Source: Symbiodinium natans (Eukaryota; Sar; Dinophyceae; Suessiales; Symbiodiniaceae). From it: DNA of 64,000 bases. Below, one piece after another: positions 33,396 through 45,754 of the stretch (its first letter is position 1; each line of letters begins with the position of its first letter). The translations under genes were made by a program, and so were the position numbers. The stretch covers positions 325,501 to 389,500 of the forward strand of contig CAJNDS010002347.1 in NCBI GenBank assembly GCA_905221605.1, given 5' to 3'. Below the pieces are notes generated by a model. It saw nothing but the letters and a program-made list of their open reading frames with translations, was not told the origin of the DNA and made no database searches.

Positions 33396-35964
33396 GGACC
33401 ACTCTAAAGAGCTGTAGCTTTGAGAAAGTTGCAATCAAGGGTACTCACTGCCTACAGCCATTCGATTTGCCGATATCTCTTACGGCGCGATGCCATGCAT
33501 TCCCTTGTGCTTCACACGCAGCACGCACCAGAGCTTCATCTCTTTTTGTCCTTGCTGTCATCCTGACTCCACAAAAGTGAGCCAGGGGGATTGGAGGGTG
33601 TAGGGTTTTAGTCGTGGGCTCCATTTCTTTTGCTGGCGGTGGGGAGGCTTTAATGAAGTCCTTTCGGAGAGTTCAGAGAGCGTTTCAAGGTACCCGGGCT
33701 CGACTTGCACAGAGAGTGCCAAGAGTTCCTCGTGGCCCTCTCCGGTGCTCCGCGAAGAAACACATAGCTCACTGTGTCAAGCGAGGAGGGAAGCTAAGAA
33801 AAAACGAGCACTTCTACCAACGTGAGCCATCCAGCATTGCATGCTGGGCCAGGCGGCTACCAAGGCTACTAACTTCTAACCCCAATCTGCCAACTTACGA
33901 CAACCTTTGATCAGCTAGACTTTGGTATGCCGTAGGCACGGATTGTCTGGAACCTGCAACCCTGGCGTCATCTCGACCGAAGACCTGACAAGTCACCCGG
34001 TAAAGTTTGACCTGGCAGCCCGCTACCAGCTGCTGTCAATCAACTTGCCACTGTCATTATCACAGCGGCAGGCCGGTACGTTAGCAAAGTGTGAGGAATC
34101 GGCTCGCCGCATTAAGCTGGTACAATGAAATCTTGTTGTGACTACTCTGGCGGCATCCAGTATCAGTAGTTGTCCTGATTCTGACAAGTCAGTAAATGCA
34201 GAATCTCCCTGCTCCAACCAACCTTTGCCCGCCTTCCAAAGCCAGAAAACCAGATGTTTGCAGATGACCTTCGAACGCAGCAACCGTTTCCTGCGGGATG
34301 GGTGGGCTACCTTCCGATCTCACACTGTAGTAAGCGATTGTGGGGTACAACGGTGGTCCAAATTGCTGAATCCCCACCCCGCCCCCCAATGTAAGTTTCT
34401 TCCGCCTTTCCCCCTCCCCTGCCCCACCCGCCCTCGCCCTCACCCCAACCTCCCCATTCCCCCATTCTTGCAACCCCCTCGCGCAATGTACCCCCCCCCC
34501 CCCCCACGAACCTGGCAAAACCTTTTGAGCCAAAGTTCCTTTTGGAAAATAGTCGTCCCTAGGGTGCCCTGAATCAGAGGCAGCGTCTCTCTTTTGCCAC
34601 AGTAGACGACCCTCCCATTGGCATGAATCCCGCCCCCGCATCTCCATCTCCTTCTCTCATCTTCCCTGAATTCTCCATCTTCTAGCATCTCTTTGCTGTT
34701 CTCTCCTTCCTCCTTCGTATCTAAACTTGTCTGCTGCTGTTTCTGTTTCTCTCGCAACACGCTTGGCTGGCAAGCGCACCATCCTGTGTCAGACATCGCC
34801 TACCCCCCCCCCCCCCGGCCCATCTAAAACACCCGAAGAACCCGACACCACCTGGACGAGCGTCGACAATCAAGGGAATTTTGCAGAACAGCCTATGCAT
34901 ACATTATTTATTCGTCTGACTGCGGTAGCGAGATGCCAGTGTCGGAGACATGTCAGGTAAAATTGGGCGGCAATCCTCGGCCCCTGCAAGCGCTTGAAAA
35001 GATTGAAGGCTCCTGGTGCCGTAGGATGCACTCAGAGCTTTTGCATGAGTTGTAGTGCTGACATCCTGATGCTAAGATTTGCAAGTCCTAAACCCCGAGG
35101 GCAGGCCGAGGCTCGCGTCTAGGTACACAATGGTACACAGTACTGCAGGCGCCCTTCATGCCACGCGAGATCGCCTCAGGAATCCATACTACCTCAATGA
35201 ATCCGCCTGTAGTGACGCTTCTCAGGCCGCACAACCCCTGTCATCCAGAAAGAGGTGCTTCCCCAATTTGCCCGACTTCCTGCACCCAAAAACGCCTCAG
35301 TCCCATGAATCCCGTCAACTCCAGCTAGGGGAACAATGCCAACATTTTGGGCCGTTGAACCTGACTTGGATGCTCCCAAGGCGATTTCGCAACATCGCAA
35401 AGCGTGGAGAGCCGGCCACGCCGAAGGCTGCTCTAGGAACGGCTTGAGGCTTCAGGGATTCTTTAGGCAAAGCAAGACTACTTGTGTATACTTGTGTATA
35501 CTTGTGTCATCCCCACCCTACAGCTACCTGAGGCGAGGAGGCGCGGAGCATGGTTGACCTAGCATTCAGCAACCCCACACCGGTGAGGAATTCAAGGACT
35601 ACTCTACACAAAAAAACTAAGGACATTGAAGGACATTCTTGTGATTTGGAAGACGTTTGCTGTCAACCGCACGAAGCCTTCGGCTGGGCCAGAAGCTATC
35701 TACAAATGAGAGTTCGCACTGTAAGAGAGGTTCTCAGTGGCGTATAGCTCCTGCACATTTGTTTTATCATGCAACGATGGGAACTCCAGTGATAAATTGG
35801 CCACTTGGTCCCTTGAGACGCAGATCGCAAAGTGCGAGGTGCACCAGTTTCGACTTGGACCTTGCCCCCTGTGAATCAGTCACCAAAGCCAGCTGACTCC
35901 ACACGGACTGCGTCTCAAGTTGGCTGCCGAATTTGAATCTGGCGCGTGAAGCACCTCATGTCAT
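33396..35964. other. Stretch without a supported gene; several C runs
   Basis: C runs lie at 34488-34505 and 34804-34818. CTTGTGTATA is repeated three times at 35482-35510. A plus-strand frame (33614-33910) contains basic segments but no domain. I find no exon chain on either strand. Confidence 0.35.
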
Positions 35965-35994
35965 TTGAGACTTGCAAGCGCCAGCTTCACTGTT

Positions 35995-36614
35995 TCATGC
36001 CCTTTCGCGGGGGTCATACAAGGAGCCTTGCATCACCCATGGACTGAGCCGCCGACGATGCGGCCGTGCGACCTTGTACCACTTTCGGGTACCCACTTTC
36101 CGTGTGCTGCACATGGAGAGAAGAAACTTGCAGCGTACAAGTGCCGGGCTCGAGGTGATAGAGGCGACTCCGGGGTCATGCTGCGCGTTGTTGCCAGTTT
36201 CCGCCACCTGCAGGCTGTCGAAGGCTCGCGGGGATGGGGTAGACGACTCACGCTTAGTCAACAAGTCTTTCGCTTGGTCTGGCCTTTCCCACCTTTGGCC
36301 TTACCCTTGCCACCGCCATTTCCACCCTGTGCAGGCACAGCTACAAAGCTAGACATCACGCATGGCCTTTTCCGTACAAGGCCCCTAGAAGCCCCTGGCG
36401 CAAGCTGCGCAAGCCCAAGCAGGTGAGGAAGCGGCCTTCTTGCCATTTTGCCCCTTGACGCCTCCCGGGGTAACATCTCAGGTACCTTGAAAAAAAACAC
36501 ACACCACATCACACCACCTGGCGGGGACTCACGGGGATAAACAATGCGAACCTTAACAAACTCCGAACGAGCGATGTTGCTTTGTGTTGATCCCTGCGCT
36601 GCACAGCCCTGCAA
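35995..36614 (-). CDS. Possible exons of a Gly/Lys-rich unrecognised protein
   Basis: The minus frame 36258-36614 contains SSFVAVPAQGGNGGGKGKAK followed by more Gly-Lys repeats. The next frame leftwards (36264-35995) reads AFDSLQVAETGNNAQHDPGV and STRKVGTRKWYKVARPHRRR, ending LYDPRERA and stop. A splice near 36265 would join them, but I could not fix it. GGKG-type basic repeats recur near 39550, so related low-complexity proteins may be neighbours. Confidence 0.3.
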
Positions 36615-36780
36615 TGGCCCTGCCTTGCTTGCCGGCCCCTTTTCGCTTCCGCCTGGAAGATGAATAGAGATGAATATACTGTATATACTGGAAGGTGAGT
36701 TGGTAAAGATGAGGAAAAGGTTTGGGGAAGCTAACCAGGCACAACGTAGCTGCTGTGGCCCAGCCCGCCAAATGTCGGCC

Positions 36781-36856
36781 TTAGGGCCTTAGAAGTCCTT
36801 AGGGTCTTAAAGGCCTTAGGGCCTTAGGGTCTTAAAGGCCTTAGGGCCATAGGGCT
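36781..36856. repeat. CTTAGGGCCTTAGGGTCTTAAAGGC-type tandem repeat
   Basis: Imperfect units of GGCCTTAGGG and GGTCTTAAAGGCC alternate over about 75 bp. The CCTTAGGG core resembles a diverged telomere unit. Confidence 0.8.
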
Positions 36857-37411
36857 TTCCGGCTGCCTGGCATCCTCGTCCTCTTCCCACATCTCCTCAC
36901 CTCCCATGTTGGTGGAGCCTGCGCGGCAGTTCGGCAAAGCTTCGAAACATCCCCAACCTGAAAACCCAAACCTGCAAAGCAACCTCAACAGCCCACACTG
37001 TGGTGTCGCGCCACTCCGTGATGAAGTAGTTACATGATGGTGCGAAGGCTTTCGGAGAATGAGGGACTGCAGCAACATTGCACAAAAAGTACTTTCACTC
37101 GCAGCAAGCTATTACAATACGATTTAACATCTCTGGCGCCGGCGCCTGTGGGTGTCGCTGGAACTTGGCCTTGAAAGCGGAGGCTCCTCAGCAGAGCGTT
37201 AGAAGTTCGGAAATGAGTTTAGGGCTTTTCGCTTCAAAACTTGAGATTTCGGGTTTGGGGAGGGGGGGTTCGAGTACTCTCAGAAGCTGACAGCCAGTCG
37301 TCCATCTCAGGATCACGGCCAGCGCCCTTCTTGTTCTTCTTGGGGCCTCGACACTTCGCGGTTGGCGAATGGGGGCTCGGGTTTAGGGCACAACAGGAGC
37401 ACGCAGACAAG

Positions 37412-38670
37412 TCAAAAACCGCGGCCATGAGGTTCGTCCAGAGGCAACTTCTTCTTCCGACTATGAAGTTTGGGCGGCAGTTCCTTCTTGTTTGCTATGA
37501 GTTCGCAAAGATCGCGAATACTCAGGGGATACAGCAGCCAACGAGAGCATGAGCATGACAACGCTACGGGAAGCCGTGTATCAGGAAAGTGCACAAGAAA
37601 CAAAGCCCAGGTCACCACAACCGCACGCGTGGAATGCGCCTGAGAACTAGCCCACCGCAGGGCATGGGAAAAGTCTGCAAAGGTTGCAAGGGGTAGGGTG
37701 CAGGGCTCCGGGACCATCGAAAGGAGATAGAGTTGGTCAAACGACGCTTTCACGCTTTCACTCAGGCTCCAGCGTCGTTTCCTAGACCCAACAACGGGAC
37801 AGCAAAGCAGCGAAAAGCAGCATTCCATCTCTAGAGCCTCCATGAGCCTGCGAAGACGGTCCCACACGCGTTCGGGGCTGATCAGCTTCCGCTGGACTTC
37901 AAAACTCAAAAACATGGAGCCCCTTGGAGGGAGCTTGCATGCGCTACCATTCGTATCATTCCATGTCTCAAGTCCGGGGGGGCACAAACGTTCCGAGCGT
38001 CCAGCCAGGGCCTTGAGCCAGCATGGCCCCGCAGCCACCCATGAGAGGCTGCTGGTATCCACCTTCTGCCAGAGAAAAGGCTAATTTGAGAAGACGCTGA
38101 AGACACTGAAGAGTCTCTTGAAGGCCGCTTCCCTTCCCGGGCCATCAGTTGTTTTTTTCCCCGAAAAAGGCCCAAAGGCGCGCCTTTGCTGCTGTTGCTC
38201 TTGCCACCCGGCGACATGGGCATCTGCTGCCTCGGAAAAAGAAGCGCATCTCCAAGTCTCGAGGCATCTCCCCCACAGCGCTGGTCCGCTGACCCGCTGG
38301 CTCGCTTCACCCTCTCTCTCCGGGCGCGGGGCATTGCTTGCTGCTTGAGGACGTCTTTGGGTTGCCAGCCTCCTTGCAAGGGGGTTGCAATTGGTGAGGA
38401 AACACGGGACATCTGAGTCATCGGGAAGAGCTGTCGGAAGAGCCAAAAAAACGGAAGGGATATCGATGGGGCATACGAAGAACAACAACCCCGGGGGGAT
38501 AAGCGGTACGGCCGTCGGGAAAGATTCGGGGCACACTCGGGGGTGTCCTTGCTGCCCTCTTTGGCCCTTGCCCTGGTCGGTCTTCTCAACCCATTTCTGC
38601 TGCGGCTCCTCTCGGGCAAAGCTGGGGTGCCGGATGCTAGAAAGGCTGATCTCAACAATTTCCACGGCAA
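37412..38670 (-). CDS. Unrecognised protein, two long frames probably joined by an intron
   Basis: The right-hand frame (38670-38080) includes MSRVSSPIATPLQGGWQPKD, a basic Ser-rich region and RGKKQLMAREGKRPSRDSSV. The left-hand frame (38062-37412) is open for 216 codons: FLSFEVQRKLISPERVWDRL, LRRLMEALEMECCFSLLCC and ending KKKLPLDEPHGRGF before the stop. GCAGAAG|GTG at 38063 is a good acceptor in phase 0. Donors at TCA|GTGTCT (44-nt intron) or ATG|GCCCGG (about 84 nt) both fit. The length of the second frame and its mixed composition make it likely real. No family is recognised. Confidence 0.45.
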
Positions 38671-38706
38671 GTTGACGAACGCTGATTCCGCTTGAGAGTT
38701 GCTTGG

Positions 38707-39669
38707 CTACTGTGTCATCTCCCGTGCTGAGTCCTTGCCACCCTTGCCGCCTGGCTCATTCGAAGGCATCAGGGCGCGCTCCGATAAGAAGACGGAGCAC
38801 GGAAGCTGATGCAAGCCTCCCATGTTGTCGTCGTTGTGCTTTCCGCCATCCTTTCCTCCATCCTGCAGGGAAGGAAAGTTTGGCAAATCATGAAACCGAC
38901 AGAAGGGGAGACAGCCGTGGCAGCTGCAGAGGCCTTCTTGCCCTTGCCCTTGCTTGGGTTGTTGAAGTTTCCAGCCTAGGCTTATTTTTTGCCAGAACAA
39001 AAATAAGCCCGGAACCCACCGCATTGCACCGTCCACATCGTGGGCTCCGGCCTTCTGGCTGGTGTCCATACTGGGCATCTGACCGGACCTCCACAAGGCA
39101 AACACGTGGTGCTGCCCGAAACTCTGAATCTGAATCATACAAAAAAACTCCGAAGCCGCAGTCAGCAAGAGGGCGGCTCCAGCCTCATGTTTAAGTCCCA
39201 AAGCTGATTCATCTCCTGCTCTGGGCTACAGGCTACCACTGAAAACCCAGGCAATGGAGAGCACTCAATGACATGTTTCGGTGGGTTCTCGCAGTGTCCT
39301 GGTCCAAGCCGGCGGTGTCCTGTCGGGCCAGAACCCGCGGGTGTAAGAGATGGTAACAGCATGTGAGAGATTCGTGCGAAACGTTGTGAAGCACATCCGG
39401 CGTCCTGGATGTCAGCCCAGGGATTCTTCGGATTGCGGAGCTTGTTTCCTTTCTGCCCATCCTGCCAGACGCGAGGGAATTTCCGCGCACGGGTGCGGGC
39501 ACCGAGTATCCCGGGCGGGCCTGTGCTGCATTCCCAGGGTTGCCAGTTCCTTTACCTCCCATATCGTATTGTCAAGAGTCAAAAGTAGCAGCAGTGCGGC
39601 AGAGGGGGAGGTTCGGGCCAGCAGGGGGGAGGCCTTGCTCTCCAGGCACAGCGGGCGCTTGCTCCTCAC
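38707..39669 (-). CDS. Possible exons of a Gly/Lys-rich protein
   Basis: A start-like MGGKGTGNPGNAAQARPGYS is at 39562 on the minus strand. In the same DNA another frame reads RVWQDGQKGNKLRNPKNPWA. Further left 38707-38880 reads DGGKDGGKHNDDNMGGLHQL and SNEPGGKGGKDSAREMTQ. These may be early exons of the gene ending at 37412, but the joins are open. Confidence 0.25.
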
Positions 39670-40555
39670 ATTTCAGGAGACGCAACAGAAACAGAACAGA
39701 GTCCCGACTTTTGCAGGCAGCCTGATGGCTTTGGTCGAACGGCCTCGTGCGCGCAAAAATCAAGAAAACAAGATAACACACAAAAAAACATCAAAAACAA
39801 CTGGACACTCTTGAGCCTCTGAGCTGCAGGCCGTGTGTCCATCGAGCGACCCACCCCACGGCCGGCGCCTTGCTGCCTGTGTCCCCAGATGTCCCCAGAT
39901 GTCCACACCAAGCACAACGAAACCCAACGAAGCACAAAATCTGTACGTGCAAAATACGTGAAACTGGGTCCAGCGGATCTCCATATCGGGGACCCCACCA
40001 ATTGGCTCCTTGCTTGGGCTGCGTGTTGCGTCCGGCAGCCGCGCGACCACCACCTCTTGAGACAGCATACGACAAGTGTGAGCATTGAGCATACGACCAC
40101 CCACAGCCCACCATGCCGCCAATTTACATCTCAAACAGACCATGTGTTTGTAGCCAGCCTCCTTTTCCGTCCCCTGCATCAGGCGGATGTGCACCTCCAG
40201 AGTTCATTGCGTCCAACGTCGCTAAAGCTTTCGGGTTGGAGGCTGCCACGACCCCGCCCCGATTCGAAAAAAGCCGGCACCCGCAAACCTTCGAAGCCTC
40301 GCAACTTGAAGCGAAAGTTAAAACAAAAAAACTTGAAGCCAGCCCGAAGCTCGAATCATCCGAAGCTCAGATCCTTTAAGTCCGGGCGAGGAAGGGCCTC
40401 CTTGGGCTCCCTTCCCCTGATCCGGGTGGGCCATCTGGCCACATTGACCTACCGCATCGAGACCATGTTGGTGGGTTCTTATTGCCTTACGAGGTCAAGT
40501 CCATGTCATGCACTAAGTGCTTACGCCTACTGTGGCCTCCAATGCCCTGAGCTCT
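39670..40555. other. Stretch without a supported gene
   Basis: A 240-codon plus-strand frame (39835-40557) crosses this stretch. It has no domain and is Pro/Ser/Lys-rich, so I do not call it. GATGTCCCCA is directly repeated at 39889-39908. Confidence 0.35.
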
Positions 40556-40559
40556 AAAT

Positions 40560-40750
40560 CCGCCGAGGCTTCGGGAGGTGTCTAGGTTGTCAGAACAGGC
40601 CCTCCCCTCCAAATCCTCCCCCCTAGGCCTGAAAGCGGACGGTTTGCCGGGACCGGGGGAGTAGCAGAAGAATTTGACACCAAAAAACTCAACGTCGGAC
40701 CTTCTCCGGGAGCTGGCCGAGGCGGGTCGCGTAGCGTCAAAATAGATGGT
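40560..40750. repeat. Dispersed element, copy 2 (no telomere-like tail)
   Basis: Blocks shared with the copy at 25185: CGCCGAGGCTTCGGG, GTTGTCAGAACAGGC, CTGAAAGCGGACGG, GGACCGGGGGAG and GGCCGAGGCGGGTCGCGTAG followed by CGTCAAAAT. The internal C-rich and CCCTAAA parts are missing. Confidence 0.8.
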
Positions 40751-41169
40751 GGCGGTTGCCGTAGCGGAAAGCACGTCGGAGGAGTCAACCCCAGCTCGTC
40801 CTAAGCTCAAGGGCCTTCACATCAAGTCGGCACGTTTCCGGTGTTCAGAGTTTGCCTGTGTTGCCCTGAAACATGACGCCACAGGACGCCGCGGGCTTGC
40901 CGATCTGACGTCCCACTACGCCTGTGGGACACATCATGCAATGCCCTGACGTCCGTCACTTGCCATCATCCGGCTGACGCGGCACCGTACTGGAATCAAG
41001 CGGATTCTTATACACACATCGGAGTACATAGCATGGATCCGATCCAATTCGGAATGTATCGTCCGAAGCCGAAGTCGCAGAACCTAGCGATGCCTTCACC
41101 ATGCACCGCAGCTTCTGTCATGGCCAGCTATTGACACTGAGATCTTGGCATCCAGAAAGACCCGTCTGA

Positions 41170-41202
<33 letters not shown>

Positions 41203-41595
41203 AATTCTCCAGCCATGTTTCCCTGAGGTTGTTTGTTGGCTCTTTGGGCAAGATCGGAGGCATCCCTCTGCGGGATCGTCTTGTACGACCAATCGATCCG
41301 AGCACTGATCTGGAACACCAGATTGATGAACGGTAGATGAAGCGACCGCCCTCGACGGCCGAGGGTGCGACTGCCGAGGGAGGTGAGGGCAACATTTCCA
41401 CCAGCGTTCCCGAAAGCCATGTGAGTTGGACTTGGGTTCACGTGCAGGACCTCTACACTTTGATTACAACTTGGACATCCAAAGCTGGAACATTGTTTGG
41501 ACTCGTGCGTCAGGAATGGTTCCACTCCCAGCCTGGGTTCGGCTGACCCATTGGGTGGCCATCCGGGCCCATGTGTCCTGGCAGATGCAATCTTG
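40751..41595. other. Stretch with a CA microsatellite
   Basis: (CA)n at about 41171-41201. The plus frame next to it and the minus frame 41118-41699 are open because of the repeat. The left end of the Met/Gln-rich gene may extend into 41440-41595. Confidence 0.4.
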
Positions 41596-41599
41596 CGAA

Positions 41600-43413
41600 A
41601 ACGTGAGGGCTTTGGCAAAAGGATACATGAGGTCGGGGGCCCTGCCTGGCATCTGCTGAGGGGGCATCGCACCTTGCACACCTCGGGACAGCGGTGCAAA
41701 TCACCAAGACTCCAAAAACAAAGAATGAGCTGTCCTGCCTTGCATCTGCTGCATCTGGCCCTGCATGTGGCCCTGCATCTGCTGCGCAGGCATGCCTAGC
41801 AGGTGAGGGCGCATGTCACCCGCTGCGACTAAGGAAGGAAAATCGCTCTGCTCTCCTTGCATTGCGTGCATCTGCCCGGGACCACCGCCTGCAGCAGCGT
41901 GGATTGAGAGTCCCATTTGCAAATTGCAACTACCGTGCCGAAGGATCTCTAGTCGTAGGAAGGCATGGCGGTATGGGTTGCCGTGTGTTAATATGTGTTC
42001 ATGAAGATGCCGCACCCACGCTTTGACTGGAATCTACCACTGGAAACCGAAATGGAACTTGTCTTCGCAGGCCTTGTCCTTGCACCATCACAAACTGCAT
42101 TCCAGGGTGCCCTTGACCAGCCCTTAGGCACGGCTTGATTGTGAGGGGATCTGTGGCCTGTGGGGGATGCAACTTTGAGCTTCAGGCGCAGGCTGCTGTT
42201 GGTTGGGCATGTTCATCTGCCCGGGCATCATCATCTGGCATGCGAGTTACTGCGGCTGACAGCAACGCTATATGGCACACAAGGAACAATGTTCAAAGGT
42301 ACACCTTGGGGCAAGTAGCAGAGCGTGGGCACATCGAGAAGGAGACAAATTCAATATATTTCCCCAAATATCAATGCGCCCCTTATGCCTTATGTTCAGC
42401 GTCCGCACACCAAGAATGGCGATGTGTTACGCTGCTATGGTTTTCGAACGCATTCAACTGAACAGCACATGATCAAGATGGCAAGAACAAACTTGCGCCG
42501 GAAACCCCTGCAGCCATCCCGGGCATCTGCAGCACGTAGCCGCCGCAGTTGCCAGGACATCCGCCAGCGCAGCCGCTGCAAGCAGCACCAGTGCCAGGGC
42601 AGCCGCCACAGGCACCGCAGCCCTGGCAGCAACCTTTCCACACACACCACACACACCCACACACATCTCCACATGAACTTCAGCTGCCATACCTTCCGAC
42701 AGGATTGAGATGCGTTTGGGAGAGTAGCAAAATAGAGCGGCAGCAGCGGCATGCTGAGCTCGCAGCCACCTTGGCATCCACCGGCAGGGCATCCGCCCTG
42801 GCAGCCGCCGCACTGCCCAGCGCCACACTGGGCCGCACACTGGCCGGCGTTGGCATGGCCATCGCAGTGTTGTTGATACATCATCTGCACAGGGACAGCG
42901 AAATATAGCAAAATGCAAAGCACGAATGCACACAAGCAAAATGCAGCAGATCAAAAGATGTTGGAAAATGAACAGGACACACTAACACAGCATACTGAGT
43001 CAATGCTGAAGTCAATGCTGCAGTCAATACATCTCCTCAATTCATCTCCTCAGCCCCGGGTGCCTGCTGGGCTTGGGCGGCATGTTGAGGGTTTTGCTGG
43101 CCGTCCATGGCATAGGGCATGACCATCGGTGTCCCGTCAGGAGCCATTTGCATGCCCATGTGCCCTTGCATGTAGCCCTGTTGTTGGGCCATGCTGTGGC
43201 ACGCTGCATGGTGTGCAGCCTGGCCTTGCACCTCTTGGCCCATGTGGCCTTGCATGCCATAAGCCATGGCATGGTTGGGCGCGCCCGGGGCAGTCATGCC
43301 CTGTGCTTGGTACATGGCCATCTGGCTCGCATTCTGCAGCATCTCCGGCGAATAGTGACCCGCTTCCATCTCCGCACCCAGCGGAGCAAAAGCTCCGCCT
43401 TGAGGGGCAGCCT
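41600..43413 (-). CDS. Met/Gln-rich and Cys/Gly-rich repeat protein, at least seven exons
   Basis: Right to left: an exon from 43413 (after TTAG) with MLQNASQMAMYQAQGM, QQQGYMQGHMGMQM and GQQNPQHAAQAQQAPG; an exon ending about 42768 with CGAGQCGGCQGGCPAGGC; an exon from about 42639 with CGACGGCPGTGAACSGCAGG, joined by GT...AG in phase 1; then small exons near 42240-42170 (MMMPGQMNMPNQQQPAPEAQ), 42110 (GHPGMQFVMVQGQG), 41900-41710 (MPAQQMQGHMQGQMQQMQ) and 41660 (AMPPQQMPGRAPD). The composition is very uneven: Met, Gln, Gly, His in most exons, and Cys-Gly-Gly in two. Such Cys/His/Met content could bind metal or drive assembly. No family is recognised. Start and stop are not found. Confidence 0.55.
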
Positions 43414-43436
43414 AAGCGCCAATAGATCTGGAGTCT

Positions 43437-43570
43437 CCTACGTCGGTGTCTGTGTGTCTGCGTGCGTGTCGTGTGTAGTGTGCGTGGGTGTGAGAACGAG
43501 TGTGTGCGAGTGTGTGTTTGTGGTGTGTAGGTGTATGTGTGCGTGTGAGTGTATGTGTGTAAGTGTGGAT
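43437..43570. repeat. GT-rich microsatellite
   Basis: Irregular GTGTGTCTGCGTGCGTG and TGTGTGTAAGTGTG units over about 130 bp. It is likely intronic between the Met/Gln-rich exons and those to the right. Confidence 0.85.
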
Positions 43571-43769
43571 TGGGGGAGGGGTGAGGGGAGTAGACGGGGT
43601 GTGCTGGTGTGCTTGTGCGAAAGCTTGTGTGTCGCGGGGGTGTGGGCACCATTGTTGTAGCATCTTGGCACTTTCAAGAAATGCTGAGAACGTCTGTGAA
43701 ATTCGGTGATACATGCGTTCTGGCGGTTGATGTCTGTCCTTGCGACTTTTCCTGTGCTCGGTCTACATC

Positions 43770-44344
43770 TGAGAGCTTTGGTCAGTTCTCTCAACTTGAG
43801 CATGGCAGGCTGGAATGCGGCTTGTTCCACAAGGTCCAGCATCTCAGCACAGTTGCCAACCAACAGCACAATCAGCCGACTCAGTTGTCCATTGCGCACA
43901 AGCTGTTCATGGACGTCGCTTGACGAGCCACAGTGGAGTCCGAGTTGCCGCTTTGTGCGCACCCCTTCCCCAAGGCCTTGACGTGTCCGACTACACTTGC
44001 CCCGAGCTCATCTGTCCAGCATCCTGCAACTCAGCTGATTTTGCAATACTTCCAAGATGTTTTTCAGGGGAATCCCGCAAAACCTTGAACGCACACACAC
44101 ACACAGATGAAGGTTGCGTTGGTATACACATCGCACATTCACCAGCCCAGCCTTGCAACAGAAAGGGAAGCACCACTCCCTGACCAGCATCAGCGAGGCC
44201 ATGATGCAAAGCGCGATCCTGAATCTCCGTTGCATCTGATATCTGATGTTGCGAGGGTCCGAGGGCCACTGAGGGCCACTGCCCCGTGGCCATGTTGAAG
44301 ACGTCTAAGATGCCACCCGGAAGCAACTGGGCACAATGTGACAA
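43770..44344 (-). CDS. Possible helical exons of an unrecognised protein
   Basis: The minus strand at about 43921-43772 encodes VHEQLVRNGQLSRLIVLLVG, then AEMLDLVEQAAFQPAMLKLR and ELTKAL before a possible donor. Further right, 44100-44000 reads KVLRDSPEKHLGSIAKSAEL in one frame and GIPLKNILEVLQNQLSCRML in another. Paired amphipathic helices suggest an armadillo- or HEAT-like solenoid, but repeats are not clear. It may be the N-terminal part of the gene continuing at 43413. Confidence 0.3.
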
Positions 44345-45754
44345 CGTGCAGAAAATGGTCTAAGCAGGAGGGGCTGGGACAGATGAAAGGCTCAAGGGTT
44401 TTAGCGATTTTCGCGGTCCCTGGAACCGTTTTGTGGGGCTCGTGTCGATATAGTGGACAAGGAACGCACGAGCCTGGAAACCGAATATTTCTGGAAGCTC
44501 TTTACGACACATCCCTCATCTGGATGAACTACTTGCCACAGATGCCCCCGCGAAAGAATGGTCCGCATGCTTGACTCCTTTTGAACCGGTAGGAATCGGT
44601 ATTGTTTCGGCAAGGGGAAGGGCCGCGTCCACATCTGGAATAGACCTCGCAATGCTTCGTCTGGCTGGGGCGCTGAGGGCTGAGCTAGAAGCGTCATGGT
44701 GCCCACGTACAAATAGAAAAGGGACCGCCCGGTCTGTAAGCACCAGTAAGTGGCAGACTTCGGAACCTGGCTGCAACTACTCTTACCTACAGCCTGGCCT
44801 GGCTGGCCAAGAAATAGGCCTTGCGGAAGAGAGCGCCCTCAGAGGGGCTCGCAAGATGGGGCAGCGGAAAAATCTCCCATCCACAGGGCAGCAACATGCG
44901 CGCACACAGTAGCTTACAGTGGCAGAAAGTCGCTCGCCTGCACGTCACCACAAGTTCTCAGCCACGACTCCTGAACTCTATTGGGTCACGGGACTCCCGA
45001 ACAATCTCTCTCATTGCACCGCCTTGCCATCACAGATACAGATGACTGTCCCAAAGAAGACGTTGTAGAGGTTGCACAACTGAACCTGCACTCAGCGCAA
45101 CAGACACAACATCGACTAGGCCTTTGCTGTTGGGGGACATTCTCTCTTGATTTTTGGTTTAGGCTGTTGATGGCCTGGGATCCTGATCTTCTCTTGAGAA
45201 ATTCGCTTTTGTGCACAATGTCTGCTTTCCGCTTCCCGCCTTTGGAATGATGGAGATTCCAAAAGGATTGAAGATGCCCTGAGGTCAGGGCCAGCGCATG
45301 TTCTGCTCAAGCTTGGGCTATAACCAAACTTCAACCGAGCTGCTGCACGAAGCACTACAGTCGGGCCAAGGATCATCTGTCTGCTCGCATCATGAGTCTG
45401 AACGTCTATCCTTCGACATTTCGGGATCGGGGTGCATCGGGTCCACTGGGTCCACGGCCAGGAGGCTGAAGACTATCAGGGCGAGACCAGTGCAGAAGCA
45501 CAGGACCTGAAGTCAGATTTTCTCTCGTCACAAGCAGCTTGAAAGCAGAGCTATAGACTACAGACGTCTCGGATCCTCTCAAAACCCTTTGCAATGCGCC
45601 AGCCTTGAGGCTGGTTGGGTTCTCTGAAACGTACGCCTCTCCAGCACTGCAGAGGTGCTTGCTTTAGACTTTAGAATGTCGGGGCATTCTCGTCCGCGAA
45701 AGGTTATGTTGAATTGCTGCAATTCGCTCTAATCTGAGATCCGAAGCTCCGACT
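44345..45754. other. Stretch without a supported gene
   Basis: Minus frames at 44401-44776 (IPDVDAALPLAETIPIPTGS) and 44986-45216 are plausible but isolated. No chain is fixed. Confidence 0.3.

Noticed and set aside
39835-40557. 240-codon plus frame
   Set aside because: Long, but without domain or splice context, on the strand opposite to all resolved genes, and low in protein likeness.
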